Shown here one piece after another: positions 11,516-21,720 of a stretch of 64,000 nt of DNA. How positions within the stretch are numbered: the first letter of the stretch is position 1; each line of letters starts with the position of its first letter. Source of the DNA: Uloborus plumipes (lineage: Eukaryota > Arthropoda > Arachnida > Araneae > Uloboridae); assembly GCA_038373865.1 (NCBI GenBank), contig JAXGGA010003368.1:1-64000 (forward strand), in the 5' to 3' direction. The notes below the pieces were generated by a model. That model saw only the letters and a list, made by a program, of their open reading frames with translations. It did no database searches and was not told where the DNA came from. A program made the translations under genes and the position numbers.

Positions 11516-12275
11516 GGGTATACCGATCAGTGAATGAACACCTTGTATTTTTCCTAAAAAATAACGTTTTGAAGCATTTTTCTTAGATGAATTAGCAGAA
11601 GTAACTCCTTTCTACACATTTCCCGAAAGAAAATGACTAGAAAATGCTGCACTTGTTCCCTGGTAGGGGTGTTCATTCACTGGGTCAGGGTACTTTTTTT
11701 CGTTTTAACCCCCCATAAAACCTTATGCAGAACCATAAAAGCTCTCCCAACTTTTTTTTAACGACTGCGTGCATCATCTGAAGTGTTTTTACTGCCATGT
11801 AGCAAATGCTACTATTTTTTCCGACGCTATGAATTTTTGAAATTGAAAATTTGCTTAACCCTTTAACTGTCAAGTTATTTTGATGATTTGGGTGCACAAA
11901 TTGTCAATTTTTTTTATTGCAAAAATCAAATGTTTAGTACAAAATAAAATATACTTAGTCGTGAAAAATTGATATTTTGAAGCACATGGGTAAAATATTT
12001 AAAGTTTTGTAGCCACTGCATATTTGCTTGAGGCGGCTGCCACTCAACATGGCAGTTGTAATGTTCGCTTATAGTGGAGCATTATTTTCTAAAAATAAAA
12101 GATAATTAATTATTTTCTAAAAAATAAATAAATGCAAAAAATTAAATAAATAAAAGTGAATACCTTTCAGTAATTCAGTCTTGTGTGGTATAACTGGAAA
12201 CACTTTTCCAAGCACAAACCCGAGAAACAGTCGGGTTTGACAGAGATGAAGCCGAAATAAACGTCTCCCGATATA

Positions 12276-13506
12276 CACTGAAGTGACAAAAGTCATGGGA
12301 TAGCAATATGCAAATTTTCAGATGGCAGTAGCATCGCATAGAACAGGTATAAATGCGCAGTGCTTTTACAGAGCTTTCATTTCTGTTCAAGTTATTCATG
12401 TGAAGAGGTTTTAACGTGATGATGACCGCACGACGTGAATTAACAGACTTTGAACGCGGAATGTTAGTTGGAGCTAGACGCATGGGTCATGCCATTTCGG
12501 AAATCGTTAGAGAATTCAACATTCCCAGATCCACTGTGTCAAGAGTGTGCCGAGAGTATGAAATTTCAGGCATAACATCCCACCATGGACAGCGCAGTGG
12601 TCGACCGCCTGCACTTAAAGATCGAGACCGGCGACGTCTGCAAAGAGTCGTAAATTCTAACAGACAAGCAACACTGCGTCAAATCACCGTAGAAATCAAT
12701 GTGGGACGTACAATGGACGTGTCTGCTAGAACTGTGCGGAGAAATTTGGATTTCTTGGGCTATTCCAGCAGAAGACCGACTCGAGTGCCTTTACTGACAG
12801 AACGACATCGCTTGCAGCCTTGGCTTGCAGCGACTCTCGTGGGCACGTGAGCATATCGGTTGGTCCCTAGATGAATGGAAAACCGTGGCCTGGTCCGATG
12901 AGTCACGATTTCAGCTGGTAAGAGCCGATGGTAGGGTTCGAGTGTGGCGCAGACCCCACGAAGCCATGGACCCAAACTGTCAGCAAGGCACTGTTTAAGC
13001 TGGTGGTGGCTCCGTAATGGTGTGGGCTGTTTTTTCATGGCATGGACTTGGTCCTCTAGTGCGACTGGACCGAACATTGACTGGAAATGCTTATGTGCAG
13101 CTACTTGGAGATCACTTGCAGCCATTCATGGACTTCATGTACCCAAACAACGATGGGATTTTTATGGATGACAATGCGCCATGTCACCGGGCCACAACTG
13201 TTCGCAATTGGTTTGAAGAAAATTCTGGACAATTCCAACGAATGATTTGGCCACCTAGATCGCCCGACATGAATCCCATTGAGCATTTATGGGACACCAT
13301 CGAGAGGTCTGTTCGTGCCCAAAATCCTGCCCCATCAACGCTTTCACAATTATGGACGTCTATCGAGACAGCATGGCTCAATATTCCTGCAGAAGACTTC
13401 CAACGACTTGTTGAGTCCATGCCACGTCGAGTTGTTGCACTTCGCCGGGCAAAAGGAGGGCCGACACGATATTAAGAGGTATCCCATGACTTTTGTCACT
13501 TCAGTG
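12276..13506 (+). mobile_element. Tc1-like transposon, possible DD36E group
   Basis: The TIRs read CACTGAAGTGACAAAAGTCA (continuing TGGGATA) on the left and its complement on the right, nearly identical. They are flanked by TA (12274-12275 and 13507-13508; the flanks read TATA, so the boundary may shift by 2 bp). The 1,231-bp length and a single central transposase gene fit a complete Tc1 element. The TIRs look young, but the transposase carries a frameshift and a stop codon. Confidence 0.9.
12416..13475 (+). pseudogene. Tc1-like transposase, disrupted
   Basis: The enzyme cuts and joins transposon ends at TA sites. The first frame (12416-12850) carries paired helix-turn-helix regions: residues about 12-50, with ISEIVREFNIPRSTVSRV, and about 85-115. 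The second frame, read from about 12831 to 13475, holds the DDE core: WSDESRF near 12895, MDDNAPCH near 13168 and SPDMNPIEHLW near 13263. From the Asp of DNAP to the Glu of NPIEH I count 36 residues between, two more than in C. elegans Tc1, which suggests the DD36E (Incomer-type) group. A 13-bp near-duplication around 12810-12830 (two CTTGCAG copies) shifts the frame. A TAA at 12996-12998 is a likely C-to-T change from CAA. The product cannot be functional as read. Confidence 0.9.
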
Positions 13507-13876
13507 TATATTCGACTATAACAATACGATGCACTCAAAAAAAAAAAAAAAAAAAATTACCCCGAGTAATACTCGGGCGTGACATTTTCGAACACCAGTG
13601 CTGTGCCGAGATTATCTCGGGCATGAGAGTTAAAAGGTTAAGTGTTCATTCACTGGTCTGTACCCTACTATATTGGTAAATTTTCAACTATTTATATTTA
13701 TAGTTCTTAATAGAACAATATGCTATTGTAGAAAAAGGTCATTACTTTCAATAAAATTAATTTTTAGAAAACTCCATGTTAGTTTTCACAAAATTTCAAA
13801 AAAAATTTCACAAAACAAAAAGCAGGACCCAAACAAAACTACTATTTTGTGGCCATCACGAAACTTTCTTCTATGG

Positions 13877-14040
13877 CAGGAATTCAAGTGAAACACGGAC
13901 GATCGCAACTCACCAATGCAATCGCAAATTCCAAAATTTGGATTCAAGTGAAACGAATTCACTTGAATTCGACTTACAGTAGCGGTTGCAATATGCGATC
14001 GCCTCGAAGCGACTGCAATGGTGTTTCATTTGAATTCGGC
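13877..14040. mobile_element. Degenerate relative of the TAA-site MITE at 55.0 kb
   Basis: The left end GGCAGGAATTCAAGTGAAAC and the right end, inverted, GGCCGAATTCAAATGAAAC match the termini of 55028-55329. The two also share the internal words GCGATCGC and TTGCGAT. No clean TSD survives. Confidence 0.5.
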
Positions 14041-14460
14041 CCTATATTTATTTCATGAATTCTTCGATCTAACATATACTGCCATGCATCGCTATTATAA
14101 AATTCTGATATTCGCAAAAACAGGAAGAATTTCGCATCCATTAATAAAAGAACAGATAAATATTTATTTGCATCTGGTAACCATAAAACAGGTTCACCAA
14201 ATAAAATACTAGCATAAATATTTGACGACAGCTCCAATCTTCTAAAGCAAAAACAGAGTCAAAAAGCGAAATTGAAAATCATTGTAAAAGACTTAAAAAA
14301 ATATATTTTTTAGCAAATAGAAGATGGTAATAGATAAAATTTCAAATCATTGAAAGTTTTCCGATGTTTTGCCAGCAATAAATAAGCGTGAAAGCAATAT
14401 TTTAATGGGATTTATCCTTTACACTATTGATTTAATCAAGTCAAAAAAAATCTCAAAAAT
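14041..14460. other. Unassigned AT-rich spacer
   Basis: No gene or bounded repeat is seen before the C run that starts at 14463. Confidence 0.4.
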
Positions 14461-14653
14461 TGCCCCCCCCCCCCCCCCAAGCGATTAACGCTAAAATTGA
14501 ATCGGGTCTTGTTTTCATGTATGTTCACTGTTATTCTAAAAGTCATTTAAATCGCGGTAATATTTCTGGAGATATAGTAGTTGCAATGATAGAAAAAGCA
14601 AGTTCGCTTACACCACCCCCCTTGAAGCTACTAAGACCTAAATTGAATCCATT
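14461..14653. repeat. Left part of an oligomeric repeat split by the Bel/Pao element
   Basis: It starts with a long C run and contains one unit of a repeat with a GGAGATATAGTAGTTGC core followed by CACCCCCCTTGAAGC. Similar cores (CGAGATATCAGTCAC, TGAGATATAGCAGTCAC) recur after the retrotransposon at about 20470 and 20630. The last five bases, CCATT, are the left TSD of the Bel/Pao insertion. Confidence 0.6.
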
Positions 14654-14871
14654 TGTGAAGATCCAGAAAAGCCCTGCACAATAATGCTCAATAAAAGTGA
14701 CTTTAACTTTTCTTTTCGGCGGAACAACTCAACTCGCCTTTTTTGTTCAGTTGTTTACGATTTTAGAATTACGAGTCCATTTATGTTTGATACGACTTCT
14801 TGTTGTGTTAAATACCAAATACGATGAAATAAAACGCTTCTTTGTTAGTCTGTGTGTAATTAAGACTGACA
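14654..14871 (+). repeat. 5' LTR of the Bel/Pao element
   Basis: It begins TGTGAAGATCC and ends AAGACTGACA, the usual TG...CA. AATAAA-type signals lie at about 14691 and 14828. I see no difference from the 3' LTR. Confidence 0.95.
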
Positions 14872-14875
14872 AATT

Positions 14876-14894
14876 TTGGTGCCGAAAACGCGGG
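14876..14894 (+). other. Primer binding site of the Bel/Pao element
   Basis: TGGTGCCGAAAACGCGGG begins four bases after the LTR and resembles the TGGTGCCGAAAC-type primer sites of Bel/Pao elements, which pair with the 3' end of a host tRNA. The exact tRNA was not determined. Confidence 0.7.
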
Positions 14895-14932
14895 AAGAAA
14901 GAAACTGAACTTAAACGAATTCCCAAGTAAGT

Positions 14933-17900
14933 TTGTTTTTTAATATGGCGGACGGTGACGATATAGCAGCAATAATAGCTAAGGTTACAATTCTAAAACG
15001 ACGAAGGACGACAGTTCGCGGAAATATAACACGCCTTGTTAATGATGTAAATAACTGGACAAATTCTCAGCAGAGAGACGAACTGTGTTACACCTCTCAG
15101 CGTTTGGAGGACTGTTTGAAAGAGATGAAAGAATTGGATCGAAATATACACGAAAATTTTACTCACGCAGAATATAACGAAGACGTTATAAAATGTGAAG
15201 AGTACGAAGAAGTGGCTAATCGTGCGATATTTAAATCAAATAAATTATTACGCCAAGATACATTAAACTATTCTGCAACTCCTGTGCCAAATGTTACTCA
15301 GTTTTCTGACCTTGCTGTACCTTCGCCAATAACACAATCATTTACTGTCAAATTACCCGCTATAAAGCTGGAACCTTTTAGAGGTGATATAGAACAGTGG
15401 CAAAATTTTTGGGAACAATTCGAGTCATCTATTGATAAAAATTCCCAATTATCCACGATTGATAAACACGTTTTTCTTCGCGGATATTTACAAGACGAAC
15501 CAAGGCGCCTAGTTGACGGCATTAGTGTTATTGCAGATACTTACGATACGACGAAGCAAATTCTCAAGGACAAATACGGCGATAAAAATCGCATAATTCA
15601 AGCACATTTGGATTTTTTAGAAAGCCTTACTCCAGTGACTAATACTTCGCCAGAAGATTTAAATATATTATATATCGAGTGTAATAGACGTTTACAAGCA
15701 TTACGTGCGTTAGGCGAAGATATCGACAGTTATGGTCGAGTTTTGGTGCCAAAAATTCTACGAGCTTTTCCAACAGAAATTTGCAAACAGTGGATTCTTT
15801 ATGTGAAACGTGAAAAGCTAAACGAAGGAAATATTACGAGATTGTTGCAGTTTCTTGCCGAAGAAGTTGAAAGCGCAATGACAGCACAAAAAATACAAGG
15901 TGAACAAAGATTTCTTCCGGTTATTCCTACTATGTCTTCCTTTCAAGTAAATGCTAAACCAATGAATCGATCTAAGAAACCAATGCCTTTCTGCCTCTTT
16001 TGCGAAACTTCTGGACATTGGCCGCAAAATTGTACAACTGTAACAGATGTGGATACACGAATTAAAAAACTAAAGGACTCTGGACGCTGTTTTCTTTGTA
16101 CTAACCGTGGCCATAATTCGAAAAATTGTGCACGAAAAGATAAAGTGCATTGCACGAAATGTAAAGGGAAACATCACATATCGATTTGTAAAGTTTCACG
16201 AAATACGCAATTAGTCACAGCTATTCCTAGTGAAGTTAACAAAATCAATGTAGCTGAAACAAACTATACTTATTTACAAACGGCTCGAATTTATATCACG
16301 GGACCCACAGGTATAACAAAACTTACAAAATGTCTTTTAGATGGTGGCAGTCAATCCAGTTTTGTACATTCGAATTTAATTGATGATTTACAACTTGAAG
16401 TGATGCATTTAGAGACTTTAAAAGTGAATACCTTTGAATCTACAGAAACGACTAATGCACAGCGTCGAAGAGTAAAATTTAAGCTGTCAAGTTATTGGAA
16501 CAAAAACACTCTTTCAGTTACCGCATTTGAGAGTCTCAATTCATACACCCCACATCCACATGCTCCAACGGACATTGCTCTTTTCGCTCAAAAGAAAAGA
16601 CTTAAACTTGCAGATCCTCCTGATGATGGACTAGACCTGCCAATAGAGTTGCTGATTGGCGGAGATTTTTATTGGAATATAATAAAGGAAGAATCGCCTA
16701 TTAAAGTAACTGAATCTCTCGCTCTTATTCCATCTATTTTTGGTTATATACTTTCTGGCACACGTTCTAATGTCATTTTGAAAGAAAATGCTTCCGTTAA
16801 CCACGTTGCGGTCGAAAATGTATCAACCTGCTTAGATAATGATATTCGCCAGTTTTGGGACTTGGAAACAATTGGTATTAAAGATGAAGTTCGACACACG
16901 AAAATGAATGCATTGGATTCTAAAATACTAAAAGAATTTCTCGATTCATATAGAATTGAAGATGGACGCAGAGTTGTAAGTCTTCCGTTGAAAAGAGACG
17001 TTACTTTGACTTGCAACAATATTGACAATGCTAAAAGTCGATTTCATACATTAACCAAGCGTTTCACATCAAACCAATCTTTCAGATGTAATTATGAAGA
17101 CTGCATGAAAGGTTACATTGAAAATGATCAAGTTGAAATTGCCCCTTCTTCAAACTCAAATAACGATAAAGAGTTTTATTTACCCCATCATGCAGTTAAA
17201 AGGACTAAACAAGAATCAGAAAAATGGCGTGTTGTGTTTGATGCTTCCTCACGAATTCTTAATTCCCCTTCATTAAATGACGCATTGGAAGTAGGACCTA
17301 ATTTATTACCGGACATTTTAGCTGTTCTATTACGTTTTAGACTACACGAGCAAGCTTTAACTGGTGATGGTACACAGGCATTTTTACAGCTTTCTTTGGA
17401 TGAACGTGATAGAGATGCCACTCGTTTCCTTTGGTTTGCTTCAGTAACTACGCCTCAAGGTCTGGAATTTAAAAAAGATGAAATAGCAACTTATCGTTTC
17501 AAACGTCTCCCGTTCGGTCTCAGCTGTAGCCCTTTCTTGCTCTCGGCTACTTTACGCGAATTAGCAACGACTCACAAGACAGAATTCCCCCTTGCAGCAT
17601 TTGAAATGCACAAAAGTTTCTACATGGACGACATTGTTTCTAGTACTCAAAATGAAGAGGATATTGTATTATTGTACAATCAGTTACAAGCTATCACGTC
17701 TCTTATTAAATTACCTATGGGTAAATGGGCTACTAACTGTACACAACTTCTCACAGTTTGGAATGATACAAATATTCCATACAACACACATACTCAAGTT
17801 TTAGGTGTATCTTGGAATTCGCACGAGGATGCACTTTCGCACGATTTCTCCCACATGAAACGGAATTTGCTTGAAAAACCACTCACGAAACGTCTACTTT

Positions 17901-18398
17901 TACGTTCAACGGCTAGTTGTTACGACCCCCTGGGCATCTTTGCTCCAGTTATTGTGTACAGTAAACTGCTTTTTCAAGATACATGGCTACGTGGTATTCA
18001 GTGGGATGAAATATTGCCATCCGATATAGTGGTTAAGTGGCGTAAATGGTTTGAAGAACTGTCTCTCATCCCTTCTATTCAAGTTCCTCGCTGGATTGGA
18101 TTCACTTCAGATGGTCAATATGCCATTCATGTTTTCTGTGACGCTTCTGAACGTGCATACGGTAGTGTTCTCTATTTACTTACAACTCAAGAGAAAACTA
18201 CAAAAGTTCACATAGTGTGCAGCCGCAATCGACTAGCTCCAATAAAAAGGGTGACTTTACCTCGCCTAGAACTCTTATCAGCTTTGACAGGAGCTAGATT
18301 ACTTGCTTATTTTTGTCGCGAAACGAACTTAAGCACCTCGTCAGCTGTGCTATGGACTGATTCAACAGTAACTTTGAGTTGGATACGTACATACGTAG
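14933..18398 (+). pseudogene. Bel/Pao gag-protease-RT-RNase H part of the polyprotein
   Basis: One long frame runs from near the primer site. ATG codons lie at 14933 and 14945; the latter begins MADGDD and has the better context. Order by residue: a coiled gag N-terminus; a DUF1759-like gag core from about 140 (LPAIKLEPFRGD); zinc knuckles at about 352-420 (CLFCETSGHWPQNC, then CFLCTNRGH); an A17/DUF1758-type aspartic protease at about 465 (LLDGGSQSSF); reverse transcriptase at about 750-960 with YMDD at about 896; and RNase H from about 1060 (VFCDASERAYGS). The frame is lost at an 8-bp tandem near-duplication (ATACGTAC/ATACGTAG, 18383-18398). Integrase continues in another frame, so the polyprotein is not translatable as a whole. 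Confidence 0.93.
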
Positions 18399-20229
18399 TG
18401 ATCCTAACAAATGGAAAACATTTGTCTGCAATCGAGTCACTGAAATTCAAAGACACACTAATCCTGCACAATGGCGCCATTGCCCTGGAAAAGACAATCC
18501 GGCAGACTGTTTGTCACGAGGAGTTACGTCATCGGTGTTGAACTCATCGCACATTTGGTGGAATGGACCACCTTGGCTAGTAGGTCCACCAGAATCATGG
18601 CCGAATGACTGCTCTGTTAACAGTAAGGACGTTTCTCAAAAGCTTGAAGCTCGAAATCAAAATTTAGAAGTACTGCACATTTCTACTGTTAACCCTATTC
18701 TTGATATTTCACGATTTAGCAAGTATTTTAAGTTGTTACGAGCGACCGCTTGGATAATGCGTTTCATAACAAACTGTAGGTCACCGACAAAAAAAAAAGA
18801 TGAATTAAATGCCCAAGAACTGGAAAACGCTCATCGATATTGGATTTCTATAGTTCAGCAGAAATATTTCTCCCAGGAACTCGAACTATTGAAGCGCGGA
18901 TCGGCCGTACCGGACACTTCAAAAATCGCCAAATTTAACCCATTCCTGGAAGATGGTCTTATACGACTTGGAGGACGATTACACTTTGCTCAACTTTCGG
19001 ACTCTCAACGACATCCGTTATTGCTTGATGGTTCTCATCGCTTCACTACATTATTGATCCAGTATACACATGTTCGTTTACATCACCTCGGAGTTCGTAT
19101 AGTTCTCTCTGAACTTCGTGACAAATATTGGATAATACGTGGTAGACAAGCCATTAAGATGGCTTTACGAAACTGCTTACCCTGCAAAATTTCACGATTA
19201 TCTGGTCCATTGCAAATTGAAGCCCCTTTGCCAGCAGATAGAATACGCCCATCACCACCATTCACTGTTACTGGAATTGATTTTGCTGGCCCTCTGTATG
19301 TCCGTCAACATTTAACAACACAAAAGACCTACATTGCACTCTTCACTTGCGCAACCACCCGAGCATTGCACTTAGAAACCGTTTCAGATCTTTCGACTGA
19401 TAGATTCCTTATGGCACTTCAACGATTCGTTTCCCGACGTGGGTTTCCTCATACGATTTACTCTGATAACGCAACCACATTTCACGCCACGAACAAGGAG
19501 CTCACAAATCTCTGGAATGCTCTCACCTCCTCCGAAGTTCAACAATTCTACGCTCATAACGGCATACGTTGGAAATTTATTGTACCACGAGCGGCTTGGT
19601 GGGGAGGATGGTGGGAACGAATGGTAGGATCTGTTAAAAGGTGCTTGAAGAAAATACTTGGAAGTACTTGTTTAGACGAAGAAAGCCTCCGAACGGTACT
19701 AATAGGAATAGAAGCCGCTCTTAATAGCCGACCTATTGTACAAGAGAACAGTGAAGAGGAATTTGATGAAACACTGACACCCGCTCATTTTCTCACTGGA
19801 CGAAAATTAACTTCTATTCCATCTTCTCCCAAGCCAATCGACAGCAATCTAACGAAAAGATGGCAGCAACAACAGGGAATGCAAGACCACTTTTGGAGGA
19901 GATGAAGTAAGGAATACCTCCTCGATTTACGAAATTTTCACCAAGTGAAAAGCCGTGCAATGGGGCCTCCCGTTCGTGTTGGGGACGTGGTTCTCTTGCA
20001 CGAAAACGTGCAACCAAGACATTTGTGGAAGAAGGCCGTAGTTGAAGAACTTTTCCCTGGGCGGGATGGGAAAATTAGATCCTGTATGTTAAGAAGTGCC
20101 ACTCAGAAAATCAAAAGGCCTATCCAACTGGTCATCCCTCTGGAAATAGATCAGGGTGGGGAGCATCCTGATCTATGGGGTGACCAGGGTGGGGAGGATG
20201 TGAAGATCCAGAAAAGCCCTGCACAATAA
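18399..20229 (+). pseudogene. Bel/Pao RNase H end and integrase part, interrupted
   Basis: Read in the frame that is open from 18379, this encodes the end of the RNase H region, an integrase zinc-binding part with an HH...CxxC pattern (about 19083-19185), and the integrase core. The core's acidic residues are in GIDFAG (about 19276), YSDNAT (about 19462) and WWERMVG (about 19612). The frame stops at TGA 19903-19905, where a Trp codon is expected. It then reopens as a DUF5641-like C-terminal domain (VRVGDVVLLHE, about 19970) and runs into the 3' LTR, ending at 20229. Both lesions are single events in an otherwise well-kept sequence. Confidence 0.9.
20186..20198 (+). other. Polypurine tract of the Bel/Pao element
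   Basis: AGGGTGGGGAGGA, ending a base or two from the 3' LTR, is the expected plus-strand primer. A near copy (CAGGGTGGGGAGCATCC) lies about 40 bp upstream. Confidence 0.7.
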
Positions 20230-20416
20230 TGCTCAATAAAAGTGACTTTAACTTTTCTTTTCGGCGGAACAACTCAACTCGCCTTTTTTGTTCAGTTGTT
20301 TACGATTTTAGAATTACGAGTCCATTTATGTTTGATACGACTTCTTGTTGTGTTAAATACCAAATACGATGAAATAAAACGCTTCTTTGTTAGTCTGTGT
20401 GTAATTAAGACTGACA
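20199..20416 (+). repeat. 3' LTR of the Bel/Pao element
   Basis: It is the same length as the 5' LTR (218 bp) and shows no difference by eye. It is followed by the CCATT target duplication. Confidence 0.95.
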
Positions 20417-20997
20417 CCATTCTTGTACCCTCTGAGGTCTACCTGCGGATCAATTTGTGTTCATTACTTCTCGAGATATCAGTCACAAAAAATGAAAACA
20501 GCGTGCGATTGCTCATAAGGGGGGGGGGGGTGGCTTTGAGAGATATTGACACCACAATTGAATAAGCACATGCACCCGATAGAATCTACCTATGAACCAA
20601 TTTTTCATTTATTCTGCCAGTTATTTTCTGAGATATAGCAGTCACCTAAAGCGCAGAAAACGTTCGATTGCTCAACCCCCTTGGAGGAATTTGTTCCCCA
20701 ATCTAATGGGCACCAGTTCACATGTTATTACCAAGCATATGTATACCAAGTTGTGTTCGATTTCATGCAGTAGTTTTTGCTGTAGAGTGGCTACAAAAAA
20801 TTGGTCATACACATACAGACAGACATTTTCCAAAAATTGTCGAAATGGACTCAGCACACCTCAAAACGTGTAACTCCGTTTTAATTCGAAATTCCAAAGT
20901 TTTCACGAATCCAATACTTTCTTCTATATTAGGCATAGCAGATAGTAAAAATCCTGTGTTGGCCCCTGTTCACGATATGTCAGGTTCGCAAATTTAG
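20417..20997. repeat. Right part of the oligomeric repeat with GACA tail
   Basis: It continues the repeat split by the Bel/Pao element: units with a GAGATAT.AGTCAC core near 20470 and 20630, alternating with G or C runs (20519-20531 and near 20677). It ends with CACACATACAGACAGACATT at about 20808. Similar oligomeric units with a GACA-rich tail occur at 56.4-56.75 kb. It is probably the non-coding tail of an interspersed element. Confidence 0.5.
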
Positions 20998-21038
20998 GGT
21001 TAAACTCTAAACCAGGCGCAACGCACAACGTCTACAGG

Positions 21039-21223
21039 CAGGCTCGTCATTTAGGAGGGCGGGGGGGGGGTCAATTGCCCCCTCTTCCCCCTAGACTTTG
21101 AGAAATCAATGTATTTCCATATAAATGGGCGTGATTTTTGTTGTTTTCTGGTGAAATTGCATTGTGTTTTTTCCCTTTGCCCCCCCCCCCCCGCCCCAGG
21201 AAAAACTTGAAATGACGGGCCTG
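21039..21223. mobile_element. Short hAT-like MITE with G/C runs
   Basis: The termini are CAGGCTCGTCATTT and, inverted, CAGGCCCGTCATTT. Flanks TCTACAGG (21031-21038) and TCTACAGA (21224-21231) form an 8-bp TSD with one mismatch. The interior has a G run and a C run that can pair with each other. Confidence 0.6.
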
Positions 21224-21399
21224 TCTACAGACCACTATCTGTCTCTGAACCCATTCATACGGGGGAGGGATGGGGTTGTACTCTTTGTTAAACTAGAACA
21301 GAAGAATTGAACAAAAATAATTGTGCTTGAAAAAAAATATATTCCAGCCACGACCCACAAAAAGGATCTACCACGGATATCCTCGCCCAGAGCACCAAA

Positions 21400-21720
21400 C
21401 TATCTCCCTGCCAGCCATGGATGACCCCTGATCCATACTGATTCGCAGAGAAATCTCTGTTCTCATCCCTTTCCAAACAGAACTTTTTCTCTTCTTCTTT
21501 TTTTTTTTTTTTTTTTTTGTCATCGCCTCGTCTCTGCGGCAAAGTCAACAAGCCGAGGAAGCGGGGAATCGGTAATCGCGTTCGTCATACGGCCGGCTCG
21601 GTGACAAAATGCCACTGGGGTGGTGCGCGCGGTTTATTTGCTCGAGTGCCCATTCTTCGGCTCTCCACAACTCTAGTCCCTTTCTTTCTTTCTTTCTCTT
21701 TTTAGGCCTGGACTGAACGG
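21400..21720. promoter_or_regulatory. CpG-containing island of unknown role
   Basis: Between T runs this block is CpG-rich (for example CGTCATACGGCCGGCTCGG at 21582-21600 and GGTGCGCGCGG near 21624). It belongs to no repeat I can bound. There is no open frame of note. It is a candidate promoter or enhancer on composition alone. Confidence 0.2.

Larger units (their letters stand above)
11869..13637. mobile_element. piggyBac-like non-autonomous element (TTAA target)
   Basis: The ends are CCCTTTAACTGTC and, inverted, CCTTTTAACTCTC, flanked by TTAA at 11865-11868 and 13638-13641. The CCC start and the TTAA duplication are piggyBac hallmarks. The interior right part has palindromic CCGAGTAATACTCGG and CCGAGATTATCTCGG words near 13561 and 13606. 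Without the Tc1 insertion the element is about 0.54 kb and non-coding. Confidence 0.6.
11516..13665. mobile_element. Outer TA-site transposon of a three-level nest
   Basis: The left terminus GGGTATACCGATCAGTGAA, continuing TGAACACC, pairs with the inverted right terminus GGGTACAGACCAGTGAA, continuing TGAACACTT. TA flanks both ends (11514-11515 and 13666-13667). Removing the nested element leaves only about 0.38 kb, a MITE-sized body. A further inverted copy of the GTTCATTCACTGG end word lies at 11668-11681. Its superfamily is uncertain; the TA target suggests Tc1/mariner/pogo. Confidence 0.6.
14654..20416 (+). mobile_element. Bel/Pao LTR retrotransposon, structurally complete
   Basis: Two 218-bp LTRs bound 5.3 kb of coding DNA, with CCATT duplicated on both sides (14649-14653 and 20417-20421). 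The order gag, protease, RT, RNase H, integrase with a chromodomain-free C-terminal domain is that of Bel/Pao elements (Semotivirus-like). There is no envelope-like frame. The LTRs read as identical, pointing to recent insertion, yet the coding region has an 8-bp frameshifting insertion (about 18383-18398) and an in-frame TGA (19903-19905). It sits inside an older oligomeric repeat. Confidence 0.95.

Noticed and set aside
13238..13286. Antisense frames across the Tc1 transposase
   Set aside because: Shadows of the transposase on the opposite strand.
14697..14930. Short frame at the start of the retrotransposon (and its twin at 20242)
   Set aside because: It lies in the LTR and primer site; the two are the same because the LTRs are the same.
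14933..18541. 1202-codon frame as a host gene
   Set aside because: It lies between two LTRs, with gag, protease, RT and RNase H motifs; it is a retrotransposon polyprotein.
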